A stretch of 25,122 nt of DNA from Pholiota molesta. Lineage: Eukaryota > Basidiomycota > Agaricomycetes > Agaricales > Strophariaceae. Positions 9,650-19,804 of the stretch are shown here, piece after piece (position 1 is the first letter of the stretch; each line of letters starts with the position of its first letter). The notes under the pieces are model-generated. The model was given only the letters and a program-made list of their open reading frames with translations. It searched no databases and was not told the DNA's origin. The stretch lies in contig JACGCK010000426.1 in the NCBI GenBank assembly GCA_014925825.1, positions 1-25,122 of the forward strand. The letters run 5' to 3'. Position numbers and translations under genes: made by a program.

Positions 9650-9980
9650 TGAATTCGAGTCACTCACTGCACGCGCTGCTCAGTGTGGAACGAATCATTT
9701 TTAACTGGCAGTCTGATTAGCGCCCTTGTGTATTACTTTGTGTTTGCGGATTTAGGGTTCGTCGCTTTCATACTTTCTTGTATAGTCTCAAGCTGTTATC
9801 CATTTTGGTATCCGAGGGTTTAGGGTTTGTTCGAACGGTGAAGAATCAAAGCAGTATTACCGATGGAGCCAGCAAAGACGTTGCAAGTATCTGCTATAGC
9901 ATCGGTCTCTGCAATGCGTAATATATATATTTGTAAGACATATACCTACCCATTGTGTATCGACCATCCCTTAGCCGTTA

Positions 9981-10445
9981 TGGGTTTGGCTGTTATGTGC
10001 TTTAGATGATTCCTTTGGAGTCGCGCGAGCGGCTCCTTGTCTTTTTCTCCAAAATTATGGTACGTGCTTGGAAGTTTCAGCGACGGCCCATTAATTGTAG
10101 CCTACGGCGGACGATACAATTGAATACGTACGGTTCATGGTGGGTTTGGCTGTTATGTGCTTTAGATGATTCCTCTGGAGCCGCGTGAGCGGCTCCTTGT
10201 CTTTTTCTCCAAAATTATGGTACGTGCTTGGAAGTTTCAGCGACGTCCCCTTAATTGTAGCCTACGGCGGACGATACAATTGAATACGTACGGTTCATGG
10301 TGGGTTTGGCTGTTATGTGCTTTAGATGATTCCTCTGGAGCCGCGCGAGCGGCTCCTTGTCTTGTTCTCCAAAATTATGGTACGTGCTTGGAAGTTTCAG
10401 CGACGTCCCCTTAATTGTAGCCTACGGCGGACGATACAATTAAAT
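9981..10445 (+). repeat. Tandem array, 160-bp unit, ~2.9 copies
   Basis: Units start at 9981, 10141 and 10301, exactly 160 bases apart, with very few differences. Each carries a GC-rich hairpin (GGAGCCGC-GNGA-GCGGCTCC, at 10017, 10177 and 10337; the first has one wobble pair) and a 27-bp palindrome (10094-10120, 10254-10280, 10414-10440). Short ORFs across the array are by-products of the repetition. Confidence 0.92.
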
Positions 10446-10603
10446 TACGAGTCTATGTATATAGACTCGTCTTTATATCAGCGGAGTGGGCCAAAATTCT
10501 GGCAGCTGTTACGCTAAACGCGCCGGCCCGCCGGACCATTTCGGACCGTCACGTGGCTCGTTCGCTCAGAACTTGCTCAATGCTCTGTGACAAGTTAGAA
10601 CAG

Positions 10604-11805
10604 TATGGGCGTTATAGTGTGCAAAAATTGTTTTGAAGTAAAAGACGCACACGTACTAGTTTTCAAATAAAGTGACACATGTATCTAACACCAACATCTT
10701 AAACTACACAGGCTCAGATGTACTTGAGAAAATGACACAGGTGTTTAACCAGCAAGTGAGAAATCGCACAGGTCCAATAATACTTTAGAAAATGACACAG
10801 GTGATCAACACACAATTTGAATTTCGCTTCAGTGCCGAGCGCGTCCTTTTGGCGCCCGCTCGCCCGCCCGCCGCCTGCATGCCAAAACGCACCCGCACCA
10901 CTTCTCCGCGCTCCCTGGCCTCATGCGCCGTGCATGCGCCTAGCGGAGCCGCACGCCGCCAGCGCGTTTGAACCGCGCCAGGTCCTCGGAGAGCGTGTTC
11001 CGCTTCGCGAGGTTCTCGTCTGCATTCGGCTCGGCCTGTGCTTGGGCTCAAGGAGCTCCATGCCGTCGTCGCCAAGCGTCATCGACCGCGCAAGCGGGCA
11101 CGGTTCGCTGGCGCTGCTTGCGGAGGTGGCGCGCTCGATGCTGCTGCCGCGGGTGACGTCACGGCGCGGGGTCAGCATCCAGTACTCAGTCCTCATTCGG
11201 CGCTGGACTGGCAGCGCTCTTTGCCTCCGCGCCAACAGCATCCTCCCACCTCACCCCAGCCCCAAGGGACGACTCGCTCTTCGTCCTCTCGCGCAGACTG
11301 CGCCGATCATCCGCCGCCATCACGGAAACTGACGGCCACATCGCCTGCGAGCGCCGGGGAACGCCGCCGGGCGCATAGTGGCCTTGTTCGCACCCGCGCG
11401 TGCTTCCTCCGCCTTCGAAGTGGACGATGCGGCCGACGAGGACGGCGAAGAAGACAGCGGCGGCGCCTCGAGCCCGTTTCATTGTCATGCCTTTGCCAAC
11501 AGATATGTTATTTAGGTAAATACCACCTATATACGTTTTAAGTCTCACCGGAGACCTGTGTAGCAAAATATTCATATCTTCATACCTGTGTCTTTTTTAA
11601 AAACTAGTTCTAGAGGGTGTTTACCTAAGGTACCTGTGTCGAATAAAATAGTGTTACTTTTCACCTGTGTCATTTTTTTGACTAGGTTAGAACGTGTGCA
11701 ATTTGTGGTATTTAGCAGTACAAAGGTGTGTCATTTTTTGATAAATTTACCGATGTGTGTGTCTTTTACTTAAAAAAACAATTTTTGCACAGTATAACGC
11801 CCATA
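10604..11805. mobile_element. 1.2-kb non-autonomous DNA transposon with GC-rich core, 6-bp TSD
   Basis: The element starts TATGGGCGTTATA and ends with its reverse complement TATAACGCCCATA, each continuing into a shared GTGCAAAAATTG block. GAACAG is duplicated exactly at both edges (10598-10603 and 11806-11811). The arms, about 200 bases each, are AT-rich and carry subterminal repeats: GACACAGGT-like on the left (about 10672, 10706, 10733, 10765, 10793) and ACCTGTGTC-like, reversed, on the right (about 11553, 11583, 11631, 11660, 11723). No transposase is present. The core at 10820-11500 is strongly GC-rich. Confidence 0.85.
11186..11575 (-). CDS. Possible ORF in the transposon's GC-rich core
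   Basis: The minus strand is open for 129 codons. From an inner Met it reads MKRARGAAAVFFAVLVGRIVHF, which is hydrophobic enough to suggest a signal segment, then a polar stretch. GC-rich DNA gives long frames by chance and other frames are also open here, so this may be noise or a captured gene fragment. No family recognised. Confidence 0.15.
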   Translation of the reverse strand: MNILLHRSPVRLKTYIGGIYLNNISVGKGMTMKRARGAAAVFFAVLVGRIVHFEGGGSTRGCEQGHYAPGGVPRRSQAMWPSVSVMAADDRRSLRERTKSESSLGAGVRWEDAVGAEAKSAASPAPNED

Positions 11806-12173
11806 GAACAGCTCAGAGTTGGCTCAGTGTCGCCACCCACCAGCACCCACCACCCAACCACCACCCTCCCACTCAAACGACGTTCGGTCGCGTCCTTTTA
11901 CCTGCCACCCATCGCCGCGGCGCATGCAGGCGCTTCCTCGTCCACACTACTCAACAGTGGCCAACCAGCACCTGCCCTGCTCATCATGTATCTTAAGCTG
12001 TTCCAGTGCACATAGAGGCTCTATCAATATGATTTTAGTTTTTTATTACAATATTTCAGGTGTTCTGATTTACATGACTCTCGCAAACACATTCTCACAA
12101 GTTAAGCACATAAAAAGATTGGACCAGTACATGCCATGCGTAGCAATGGCCTTCAATACAAGTACGTACATGA

Positions 12174-12372
12174 TGGGTTTGGCTGTTATGTGCTTTAGAT
12201 GATTACTCTGGAGCCGCGTGAGCGGCTCCTTGATTTTTCTTCTTCAAAGTTATGGTACGTGCTTGGATGTTTTTGTGAGCGCCTATTGATTTTCGCCCAA
12301 CTGCATATGAGGAGCACTACTGACGGCCTCATTTATTGTAACGTATGGCGGATGGTACAATTAAATACATAC
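12174..12372 (+). repeat. Diverged single copy of the 160-bp unit
   Basis: TGGGTTTGGCTGTTATGTGC and the following bases match the array at 9981-10445. It includes the GC-rich hairpin (12210-12229, perfect 8-base arms around GTGA) and a palindrome at 12335-12361. An insertion of about 40 bases separates the two hairpins relative to the array. Confidence 0.85.
12335..12361 (+). repeat. 27-bp palindrome, copy 9
   Basis: ATTGTAACGTATGG and CGGATGGTACAAT arms. This is the most diverged centre of the family, though the outer arms still pair. Confidence 0.7.
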
Positions 12373-13750
12373 CATCAGGTATCTCCTTCCAATGCTGTCT
12401 GTATTATTTCCTGGCCACTCTCTCTAGGTGCGCATCTACTCACCTGTAGCAGGCCTTTCTCTTTCTTTGTGCAAAGTTGTGTACTTTTCCATGTCTACTT
12501 GCCAACGAGAGCCATCAGCTGATCGCAAGATAATATTGCAGCAATTCACACCTCGCCCATAGATATGCATTGAAACAAATATATGTCCTGGGGGCCACCC
12601 AATGACCACCAACCCTGCACAGCGGCAAGGACATACCCAACAACTAGAGTAATGCCCATGTATTACTGACAAAAAGAAGCTAGTTTTACTAATAATAGCC
12701 TGCCCAGGAAGGCGAAGCCAATCCATAGTGGAAGCAAGTCCCGAGATCTCATTCCGTTGCTCGGAAGTCTACCAGGCACGATCACAAAGCACATGCATTT
12801 GGCTTCGCCGCCAGGGTATTGGGTTGAAGTTGCGGTGCCTTCATTCGGGAGAGGGTTAAGCATTAAGAATATCTATCCGGCTCCTTAGGCTTCAGTTACC
12901 ATCAATAGTGGCTTGTAACCTTTTATTTTTATTATTGGCCACAGCCGATTAGATCTAGTCATATGTTCTAGATCCTAATGAGTGTCCGTTCCGTGAAATA
13001 GTTACGCGCGCGCTTATAGGTACGTATCGACTGTCAGTGTTCAATGGTTTCCACGTTTGCAGTTGAACGCCCACTACCGCTGGAAAAGACTTCGAACTTT
13101 ACTATTATCTCCAGGCGTTTCAAATGTACAATATTGGTATAGCCATCCAGCACCGACAGATCTTCGGGCCCCGCGGGATAATCCCCTGGACGTTATACGG
13201 TTGCGTTATTGCCTTTCTTTTGCATGTTCTATTATGCACACGAGGCTCACACCGCGCTTAGATTTGCGACGTTAGATATCCTTTTCTGAATGAATTTGTT
13301 TAGTATTCCGAGTTTGTCCGTGCTTCTAAAGCTTGTTTTCAGACATAGTAACGGTATCTCAGCGCCTCGCTCATGCTCAAGCACTCTCTAACCCTATACA
13401 ATACGGGTATCAATCCTCTCGTTTTTGTATGATCGTTGCTCTGCTGTACGAGGCCAGGTAAGTCCCGTCCTGGCTAGCTGTTCGATTCTGTTCTACGGCC
13501 GTGTTGAGGGAATTTCTATTTTTAGCGTACTTCTTCGTCTTCTTCACACCTTGTTTCCAGCTTCTTTAACTCGCTATGACTCGTAGAAGCCCGGATCCGG
13601 GGAAATTACAATATGTGTCTCAAGGAGATCACCTCCCTTTAGCTTTCGATATACCAAATGAGAACGATTAACTGCAAGCCTCGATGTTTGGCATCGCTAC
13701 TGTCATTGAAGTTCAGTAGTCATCCATGGAAGTGATCGCCCAATTTCCTG
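12373..13750. other. No gene recognised
   Basis: Short frames exist on both strands (for example minus 12436-12726 and plus 13057-13275), but none shows a believable domain, splice pattern or start context. Composition is mixed. No complete repeat unit was found here. Confidence 0.4.
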
Positions 13751-13833
13751 TGTATTTAAGAGCGTGAGGGCTTACTTCATTATTTCTTTCTTTTTCCTTT
13801 TCTTTCGCTGCTCTCTAATCGCCCTCTACTCTG

Positions 13834-14816
13834 ATGTCTCATACCGTGAACCTTCAGACTGTCTACGCCGCCCCGCTTCGAAGCGTTCTGAGGAAGCCGT
13901 CGCCGGTTTCAACGATCAGTCCCCCCAAAAACGCGACGCCCTTCATGCGCTGAACATAGTTCCCCCCGTCTTGGTAAGTGTCCTTTATCGATACGTCAGC
14001 ATCTATCAAATCTGATTACCATTCAGTCCGCCTGGGTGATTTCCAATCCTTGCTCAATGTACTACTGCGAACAAGTGGCACGCTTCTGCTATTCGATGTC
14101 TCGACTGTTGGATCAACACCCGGAGATTCGCAAGGTCCACGAGAAGGCCCCTTGGTATTTGGAGCATCTTACCCGCAGCGTAGTGCGTATTGTCCTGTCG
14201 TTTTTTTCCTTGTTACTGATTTTGTATATACTATAGGACCACCGCGCCTCTTTCTGGTGCAACGACGATTTCTTTCCCCTCAATGCGCCTGCTCCGCGAC
14301 TTCGGGAGACCAACGTCTTCTGGTTCCTGCATGAGCAGTCATCGCCTTCCTCGGCTCCCGTTGTCAAGAAGCCGTTCATCATCCACTTCGTTCCGGCGGA
14401 GGGCTTTACAACCACCGACCCCGCCTCAGGTGAGTGTATCGTTGTCCGTCGGTTCTCTTTCTAATTGATCCCCAGTTATGGTCCGCAACGCCCAAGGCAT
14501 ATACATCGACGAGCACAAAGGGCTCTACATTCCCCAAAACACCTTCTCTGCCGCGCACGCCATCGACGAGTGTAGACGCGCCCAGCCTTTCAGAGATGGC
14601 CAACTCGATGGCATCCCTGCGTCCCAGTTCGACGTTGCGCCTGGTCATGTGCGCAACCAGATCGATTCCAAGCCTTGCCATGGGCTCACATCATCCGCCG
14701 AGACCAGTTTTTACGCATCGTCCGATTCTGAGGACAAGTATGGAATGGTCAAGGTGGAAAGCGACGACGAAAAGTGGGAAATCAAGCAAGAGGAAGCGGG
14801 TCGCATGGATGAGTGA
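13834..14816 (+). CDS. Unrecognised protein, 4 exons, possible frame break in exon 1
   Basis: Exons 2-4 are well supported: 14027-14182, 14237-14429 and 14476-14816, with donors GTAAGT (13974), GTGCGT (14183) and GTGAGT (14430), branch-like CTGAT/CTAAT sites and introns of 46-54 nt. The protein has a Cys/Tyr-rich helical part (SMYYCEQVARFCYSMSRLLD), an aromatic segment (NVFWFLHEQ), and an acidic C-terminus ending KQEEAGRMDE. A TATTTAAG box near 13752 and a CT-rich leader point to ATG 13834 as start. That frame (MSHTVNLQTVYAAPLR...) stops at about 13953, whereas exon 2 continues the neighbouring frame. A one-base shift at the C6A5 run (13921-13931) would join them. The alternative start at 13764 avoids the shift but gives an unlikely Phe-rich N-terminus. 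No family recognised. Confidence 0.5.
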
Positions 14817-15668
14817 AGGTTGCGCCTGTAGTTGGAATTTTCGTGACGCGCACACTTGGGCCCTTCGAACATTTTTTTTATTTTACACGTTGTTAGAATG
14901 TTGCATCCTGCAGCTAACTGCTTATTAGCAGTTAGTTTATAATATTATGTTTTGTTCTTGGTCTTTTTGGAATCACCTAAGTAGCGTGATTTCAGGCTTA
15001 GGGTTCGACCACACCTTTGGCAGCGGCTCCCATTGTTGAAACCAGGACAAGTGATCTTTGGCATCTAGGCGGTGGCTATACAGCTAATAGTTAGTACTGC
15101 CATCTTTTTGTTACTCGAGCTCAGAACATGAATAGTACGTCCTATTGCATCTTGCAAATAATTTCCTTCAACCCCACGATCCTGCCTCCCTCTCTGCAAC
15201 ATGCCGTCGCACCAAGCCTTCTTCAAAAAAAAAAAAAAAAAAAAAAATTGAGAATCACCGAAGCGAATTACGGTCACCATAGCTTGCTCGCTATCGCACG
15301 CCGCAAGAGCTCCGCCTGCGACGACATTACAGACTTGGAGATCAGTTTTTGTTTTCTGCTTCGCTTTAGGGTCTTTTCTTTCTTCCTTTATAGGGGGTTT
15401 CCTTTTCTTGTTCGGGTTTTATCTTTTCATATATAGGCGAAAGACAGTATGACGCATGTGTCTCGCTTTCGGTTACATTGAACATACATGATTGCAACCA
15501 CGGTCTCTTCATGTGCACCCCCATCCCGCATGCAGCCCAATTGGGAAGTGGAATCTTCAAAACCAGTGACTTTCCACCTCGATCCCGAGCTCAGCTCCGT
15601 TACTGGGACCTCGGCTGCGCACGATGCTCATACTGATGGCAGCTCGCTCGCTCCAACATCGTGGATTA
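14817..15668. other. Intergenic, with 23-base poly-A tract
   Basis: No gene is supported. It contains a small hairpin at 14971-14993 (AATCAC and GTGATT around CTAAGTAGC) and an uninterrupted A run at 15225-15247. The run could be the tail of a retroposed sequence, but no matching parent or target duplication was found by eye. Confidence 0.4.
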
Positions 15669-15695
15669 ATTGCACCGTCCGCCGGACAGTGCAAT
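15669..15695 (+). repeat. 27-bp palindrome, copy 10 (best conserved)
   Basis: ATTGCACCGTCCG pairs with CGGACAGTGCAAT at all positions but one, and TTA/TAA extends the arms to about 33 bases. It lies about 300 bases beyond the stop of the second dioxygenase gene. Confidence 0.9.
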
Positions 15696-15992
15696 TAAAT
15701 ATGCTGAGAATGTCCAATTGATGTTACGACTGCGGAGAATGACAAGACCAACTTACGTCGCGTGCAATGACAAGAGGATGTTGAATGAACCCTTACGATT
15801 CCCGCTTCTCAGCATGCTGTTATAGCGCCTATTTCACGACCACCTCCATCACATTGGCAAGGCCAGGATACATTAACTGTACGAATAACAAGTACCCTTC
15901 CATGCCAACGAGACAACAGCGTGCATATTAATCTGTGTCTGCTGAATCGCTGATACCATAGCCGTTCCAGGGTTTCTGCATGTCGATGGTGA

Positions 15993-18146
15993 TCAACTGT
16001 TTAGATCGAACCTTGGGGCGGCTTTTCTCTTGGGCGGCCTTTCTGTCGTCATAAAATCGGTATCTTGAAAGGTGTTATTTTGGGGACAAGAAAAGATAAG
16101 GAGTATAACTTACTCTGCGCGCGCTTCCTCTTTTGCCCTGGGTTCAGAGGATCTGCCTTGGATCCTGTTTGTCAAGCCAGGTGAGCGACAGCCATAGAAG
16201 TGGGACAAAGCATCATACCCTGTTTAGAGACAGGTTTAGGGAATATCACCTCTTGCCTATTAGCACCCAGCCAAGGAATATGAGCGCTGTAAGTCTTCGC
16301 GAACAACTCCCAGCGGGCGCGCGCAGCAGGCAACACGTGCTCGTGCTGGGAAACGAGCGGGACTGCATGCTCAAGCTCGGCAGGAAAGGTCCATGCGTCA
16401 GGCAAAGCATAGGTCAGGAGCGATCCCTGTTCGCCACGTGGAGACTGGGACGAGCTATGGGAGGATGAAGGAGCAGAAGATGGACGCCAGCCCGGTCCGT
16501 TCACCCACGGAGGTAGACTTTGACGGGTGTGGCCAGCACCTTCGTCATAGCTAAAGGCACTGAGGAAGGTGTCAGAGTTGACCTGTGCGCCCACAGAAGG
16601 GTCCAACTGGCGCATAACGCCAAGGGTGAGGTTGAGTAACGACCGTGCCATGAACCGCATGTGTGCTTCTGGCCCCAGAATGATATGACCATCTCTTGCG
16701 AACGTGGCACGCCTGCAAGTGACGCTTGCGTTGCTGGAAGCAAAGTCAAGTAGCATTCCGGCGAAAGGAACCGTTATTGCCACACCTTTCTGCACTGAAC
16801 TCTGGCGGCAATGTCAACAGTGCGTTTTTAGTTTTCCCGCTGGGGATCGCTGCCAGCGCAAACCGTTGCTCGGTGCTGCAGCTGCCGTTTGTGGCATAGG
16901 AAACGAGGGAGACACGTCCCCGGCGCTTAAGGTTCTCGACAGACACATCTGCGGGTGCTAGAACGGAAGTACTTCCATGCTGGCGGAGGCCCGAAAACAG
17001 CAACGATGTATTTTTTCGCAGGCAGACAAACACACCTGGATACACGATGAAGAACCGCCCCATATCATAGTGACCTTCGACGTCGCCCGTTGTGGTGATA
17101 TGGGTAAAAAAAGCAGGGGCATCCCGCTTATCGCGATGTTTCTCACCGAACTGGCCCATGTCGTCTGCCATGGACCCCACTGACATCGACGCTGATGGAC
17201 ACACAGAAGATAAGACATTATAGCGACATGAAACGCACCCTTATTGGCAGGGTATATCTCTGAAAAATTCAGCTGGTTTGATGGGAAGGCGACGTTGCCA
17301 TAATCGCCAACCATCGGTATATTGACCAGATCCGCTTGGATACTAAGATGCTCCATAATCTCAGGGGGGGCATACGCCATGTTGTTTCTGGCTATCTTGG
17401 CTGTGATCTAGTCACCGATACGTTAGAACAGAAAGAGACCTGCACGGAAGAAGCTCGAGACCTTCAGCAGATCCTGTCTCATCTTTAGCACATCAGAGGA
17501 CACTTTCGAAACCTGTCCGTCCGCGCACGGCGCACAGAGAGCCTTTGCGGCTACATAGGATGTTCCAAATGCATAGCACCGATGACCAAGCACTCTGGAC
17601 GGCTGACTGCGCTCAAAATCTGTACCGCCAGAAGGGACATCCCGTGTAGAAACAGGACCCAGAAGGATGTTGACGACGCGCTCGAGCTCGTCGGTGAGCT
17701 CTTGCGAGAGTAACTGACTATGGCGTCTTCAACAAGGAGAGAGTCTACCCACAGCGATGGACGTACCTGCCAAACACCGCAAGTACCAATACGTCATCCT
17801 CCCCGCTAGCACGTCCGTCGCAGGGACGGGAAAAGACATGATCGCCATCATGAAGTGCGAGGAAACCTATTTGGGGTTATAACAGATGGACCCACAGCAG
17901 GCCTGCCAAGTACGTACCCGCCGCGATAGCCTCTTCCTTCGACCCGTATAAAATGGGAGTGTTTACTTCAGTCTGCAATGCGGCTGTCATCCCAATGCAC
18001 GAGATATCTTGTAGGTAGTAATAGGTACGGCCTTCTCCTTCCGGACGGACGCTGCGTTTGGGGTGCGGTGGAGTCATTTCATACATCTGAGGAAGCCCGC
18101 TAGGACGAGCCGGGGAGAGCTTGACCTTTACCCCCGGTGCCACCAT
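15993..18146 (-). CDS. TET/JBP-like 2-oxoglutarate dioxygenase, 8 exons
   Basis: Exons inferred (5' to 3'): 18146-17918, 17866-17767, 17717-17462, 17407-17239, 17191-16786, 16733-16219, 16164-16114, 16063-15993; about 598 residues, with introns of 47-54 nt. It parallels residues 1-550 of the fusion gene at 4830-9127: exons 2 and 3 have the same length in both (100 and 256 bases), phases agree, and shared blocks include YLQDISCIGMTAALQTEV, CAPCADG, YAPPEIMEHL and FMARSLLNLTLG. The iron ligands H270, D272 and H323 and the likely cosubstrate Arg344 are present, so catalysis is plausible. The tail carries two basic clusters (QKRKRAQ, PPKRKAAPR) and then stops, lacking the large C-terminal region. 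Exon 4 needs removal of a 54-nt intron (17461-17408) holding two stops and a TTCTAAC branch site. The longer in-frame start at 18281 is less likely. No decay is visible in the main frame. Confidence 0.75.
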
Positions 18147-18429
18147 ACGTGAAGGTAAGGTAGGGTGGAAGAGAGAGAGGGACGAAGCGGTAGGAAAAAC
18201 TGTGCAAGCCCGTTCGTTAAATATGGCTGACATGGCAAGCGCGGGTCTTATTTTCAATGCGCTAGGCCACAACCTCATCACCGCTGCCTTCGATCAATAA
18301 CGCACAAGGTTAAAGTCGAAGACAATTTATTAGACACTGTATTTCTCCGTTCTCTTCCCAGTGCCTGAGTTGAGAGAAGCCAGTGAACGCGCGATGCGAC
18401 CCCGAAAGCTATGACTGACCAAACGTAAC

Positions 18430-18625
18430 ATTATTCCCACGTGCGCGCGAATGTCCGCGCGCGCGCCAATTGGACTCAGCTCATGCGAACACCCTTCGGA
18501 CCATCGTAGATAGCTAAATACTATGTACTGTAAACTATATAAAATAAAACAGCACTCTGTCGACCTTACAAGCGTGTTTAATGTCGTTGCCGATGTCTTT
18601 GGAAGCAGGGCCGGGCGCGTCATAG
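18430..18625 (+). repeat. Partial copy of the foldback-element arm
   Basis: Direct match to the left arm of the 19805-20556 element: ATTCCCAC, the alternating GCGCGC tract, CTCAGCTCATG, CCCTTCGGACC, TATAAAATAAAA and TGTCGTTGCCGA in the same order. The outer TATGGACCGCC end is missing, so this is a truncated or solo arm. It lies upstream of the second dioxygenase gene. Confidence 0.75.
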
Positions 18626-18869
18626 ATGATTTGCGCGCGCATGATGCGTATGTTCGCCGGTGGCCTATATTTGTCTTATCAGCCTTGACTTGCGTAGGTA
18701 ACCTTGCAAGAACAAATGTAGATGAAGGTGTATATGGAAGAAGAATTCTTTGGGCTTGAAATATCCTCAACAATGACAGTAATGAGCCGGTGCACCTCGT
18801 TCTCTGTTTTATTTTTGTTTTTATTTATTTATTTTTACTTTTTCTGACCCCATTGACCGAGATCCTGAC

Positions 18870-19175
18870 ATGGAAGAACTTTTAGAGGTGTTCCTTCCGG
18901 CGTTCCTCAGCCCGCCATTCGTATCGCTGGCCTCCGCCAAGAACACCTACAAGAAGCTCTCCAGCGCCTACCAGGAGCTCCAGAAGGCAGCCCCGGAAGA
19001 AATTCGTCCGTTTAGGGATGATAGCTTCTATAGTCAAATGGCCATCGCTGTTGAAGCAATGGAGGAAGCCGACGAGTGGCAACATTTTGACGCCCTTGCG
19101 ACGTATCGTCTCATTCGGGATTTAGCAGCCTGCAAGCAAGAACTTGCAGACGCGCGCGCTGCGATGAAGGAATAA
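18870..19175 (+). CDS. Small helical protein, 101 residues
   Basis: A single open frame begins MEELLEVFLPAFLSPPFVSL and ends ELADARAAMKE. The middle and end are Ala/Glu/Lys-rich with heptad-like spacing (YKKLSSAYQELQKAAPEEI and LIRDLAACKQELADARAAMK), so it is probably a coiled coil. The sequence before it is very T-rich. It is not obviously related to the coiled coil of the DGQHR gene. It could be a complete small gene or the 3' remnant of a larger one. No family recognised. Confidence 0.4.
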   Translation: MEELLEVFLPAFLSPPFVSLASAKNTYKKLSSAYQELQKAAPEEIRPFRDDSFYSQMAIAVEAMEEADEWQHFDALATYRLIRDLAACKQELADARAAMKE

Positions 19176-19256
19176 GATGGTAGTCTCTTTGGCAAGGGCC
19201 GATCACAAATTTAATTGCTTTGTCCCGCTACGTTGCGTCTATGAAGTCCAGTCATT

Positions 19257-19440
19257 TTAATTGTAGCGTCCGCCGCACAGTGCAATTAATCACATGACAC
19301 CCCTCCTCTTCTTGTTCCTCCAACCATTTCTGAATCACAAAGAGAAGAGGCGTGTTGCTTCGGTTAAGCTGTTATGTATTTACCTATTTTTTCTTTTGGG
19401 GCCGCGGGAGCGGCGTCTCTGTTAGGTGGGTCGTTGAGTG
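19257..19440 (+). repeat. Palindrome plus GC-hairpin repeat, subtelomeric type
   Basis: It begins with a palindrome (19260-19286), then about 80 bases later CTGTTATGTATTTACCT and the hairpin GGGGCCGCGGGAGCGGCGTC (19398-19417), followed by TCTGTTAGGTGGG. The same order appears at 23355-23690, and its second half recurs at 24410-24475. Confidence 0.78.
19260..19286 (+). repeat. 27-bp palindrome, copy 11
   Basis: ATTGTAGCGTCCG and CGCACAGTGCAAT arms with TTA/TTAA edges. With the copy at 15669 it brackets the second dioxygenase gene. Confidence 0.8.
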
Positions 19441-19804
19441 ACATCATCCTGTGGTGAAGCATATTTCAGACCTAAGATGTTTTGCACCGGACACGTAGAT
19501 TATGTTGGTTATCGTTTATATCTTGTAACTTAAAGTCTCCCTGTAGATCAATGCTTTACATTATTCCTCTCCTCTTAATGGTATTTATTGTTTTATTCTC
19601 GAATAATGTACTTCATTGGGGATTCCAGGTACATAGGTGGGTGTCCGTTGTCCTGCGGAAAGGCTGAACAGTTTGAATGGAAAGTCGTTTAGTATATCCT
19701 CGATGAACGCAAAGAAAATACGTCAAACAAAGAGAGCGCACCGAAGGTATTGGCGCTGTCGTGATCACGAGCCGCTGCAGACCTGAAATTGTATGCCCTT
19801 TGTG

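Noticed and set aside
10006..10517. Three similar short ORFs (60-82 codons)
   Set aside because: They arise from the 160-bp tandem repeat and span hairpins; identical peptides reflect DNA repetition, not coding constraint.
15001..15247. tRNA-derived SINE (GGTTCGACC B-box-like motif followed by a poly-A run)
   Set aside because: No convincing A-box at the right spacing, no second copy and no target duplication.
18330..18773. Minus-strand ORF of 147 codons
   Set aside because: It overlaps a copy of the foldback-element arm and low-complexity GCGC sequence.
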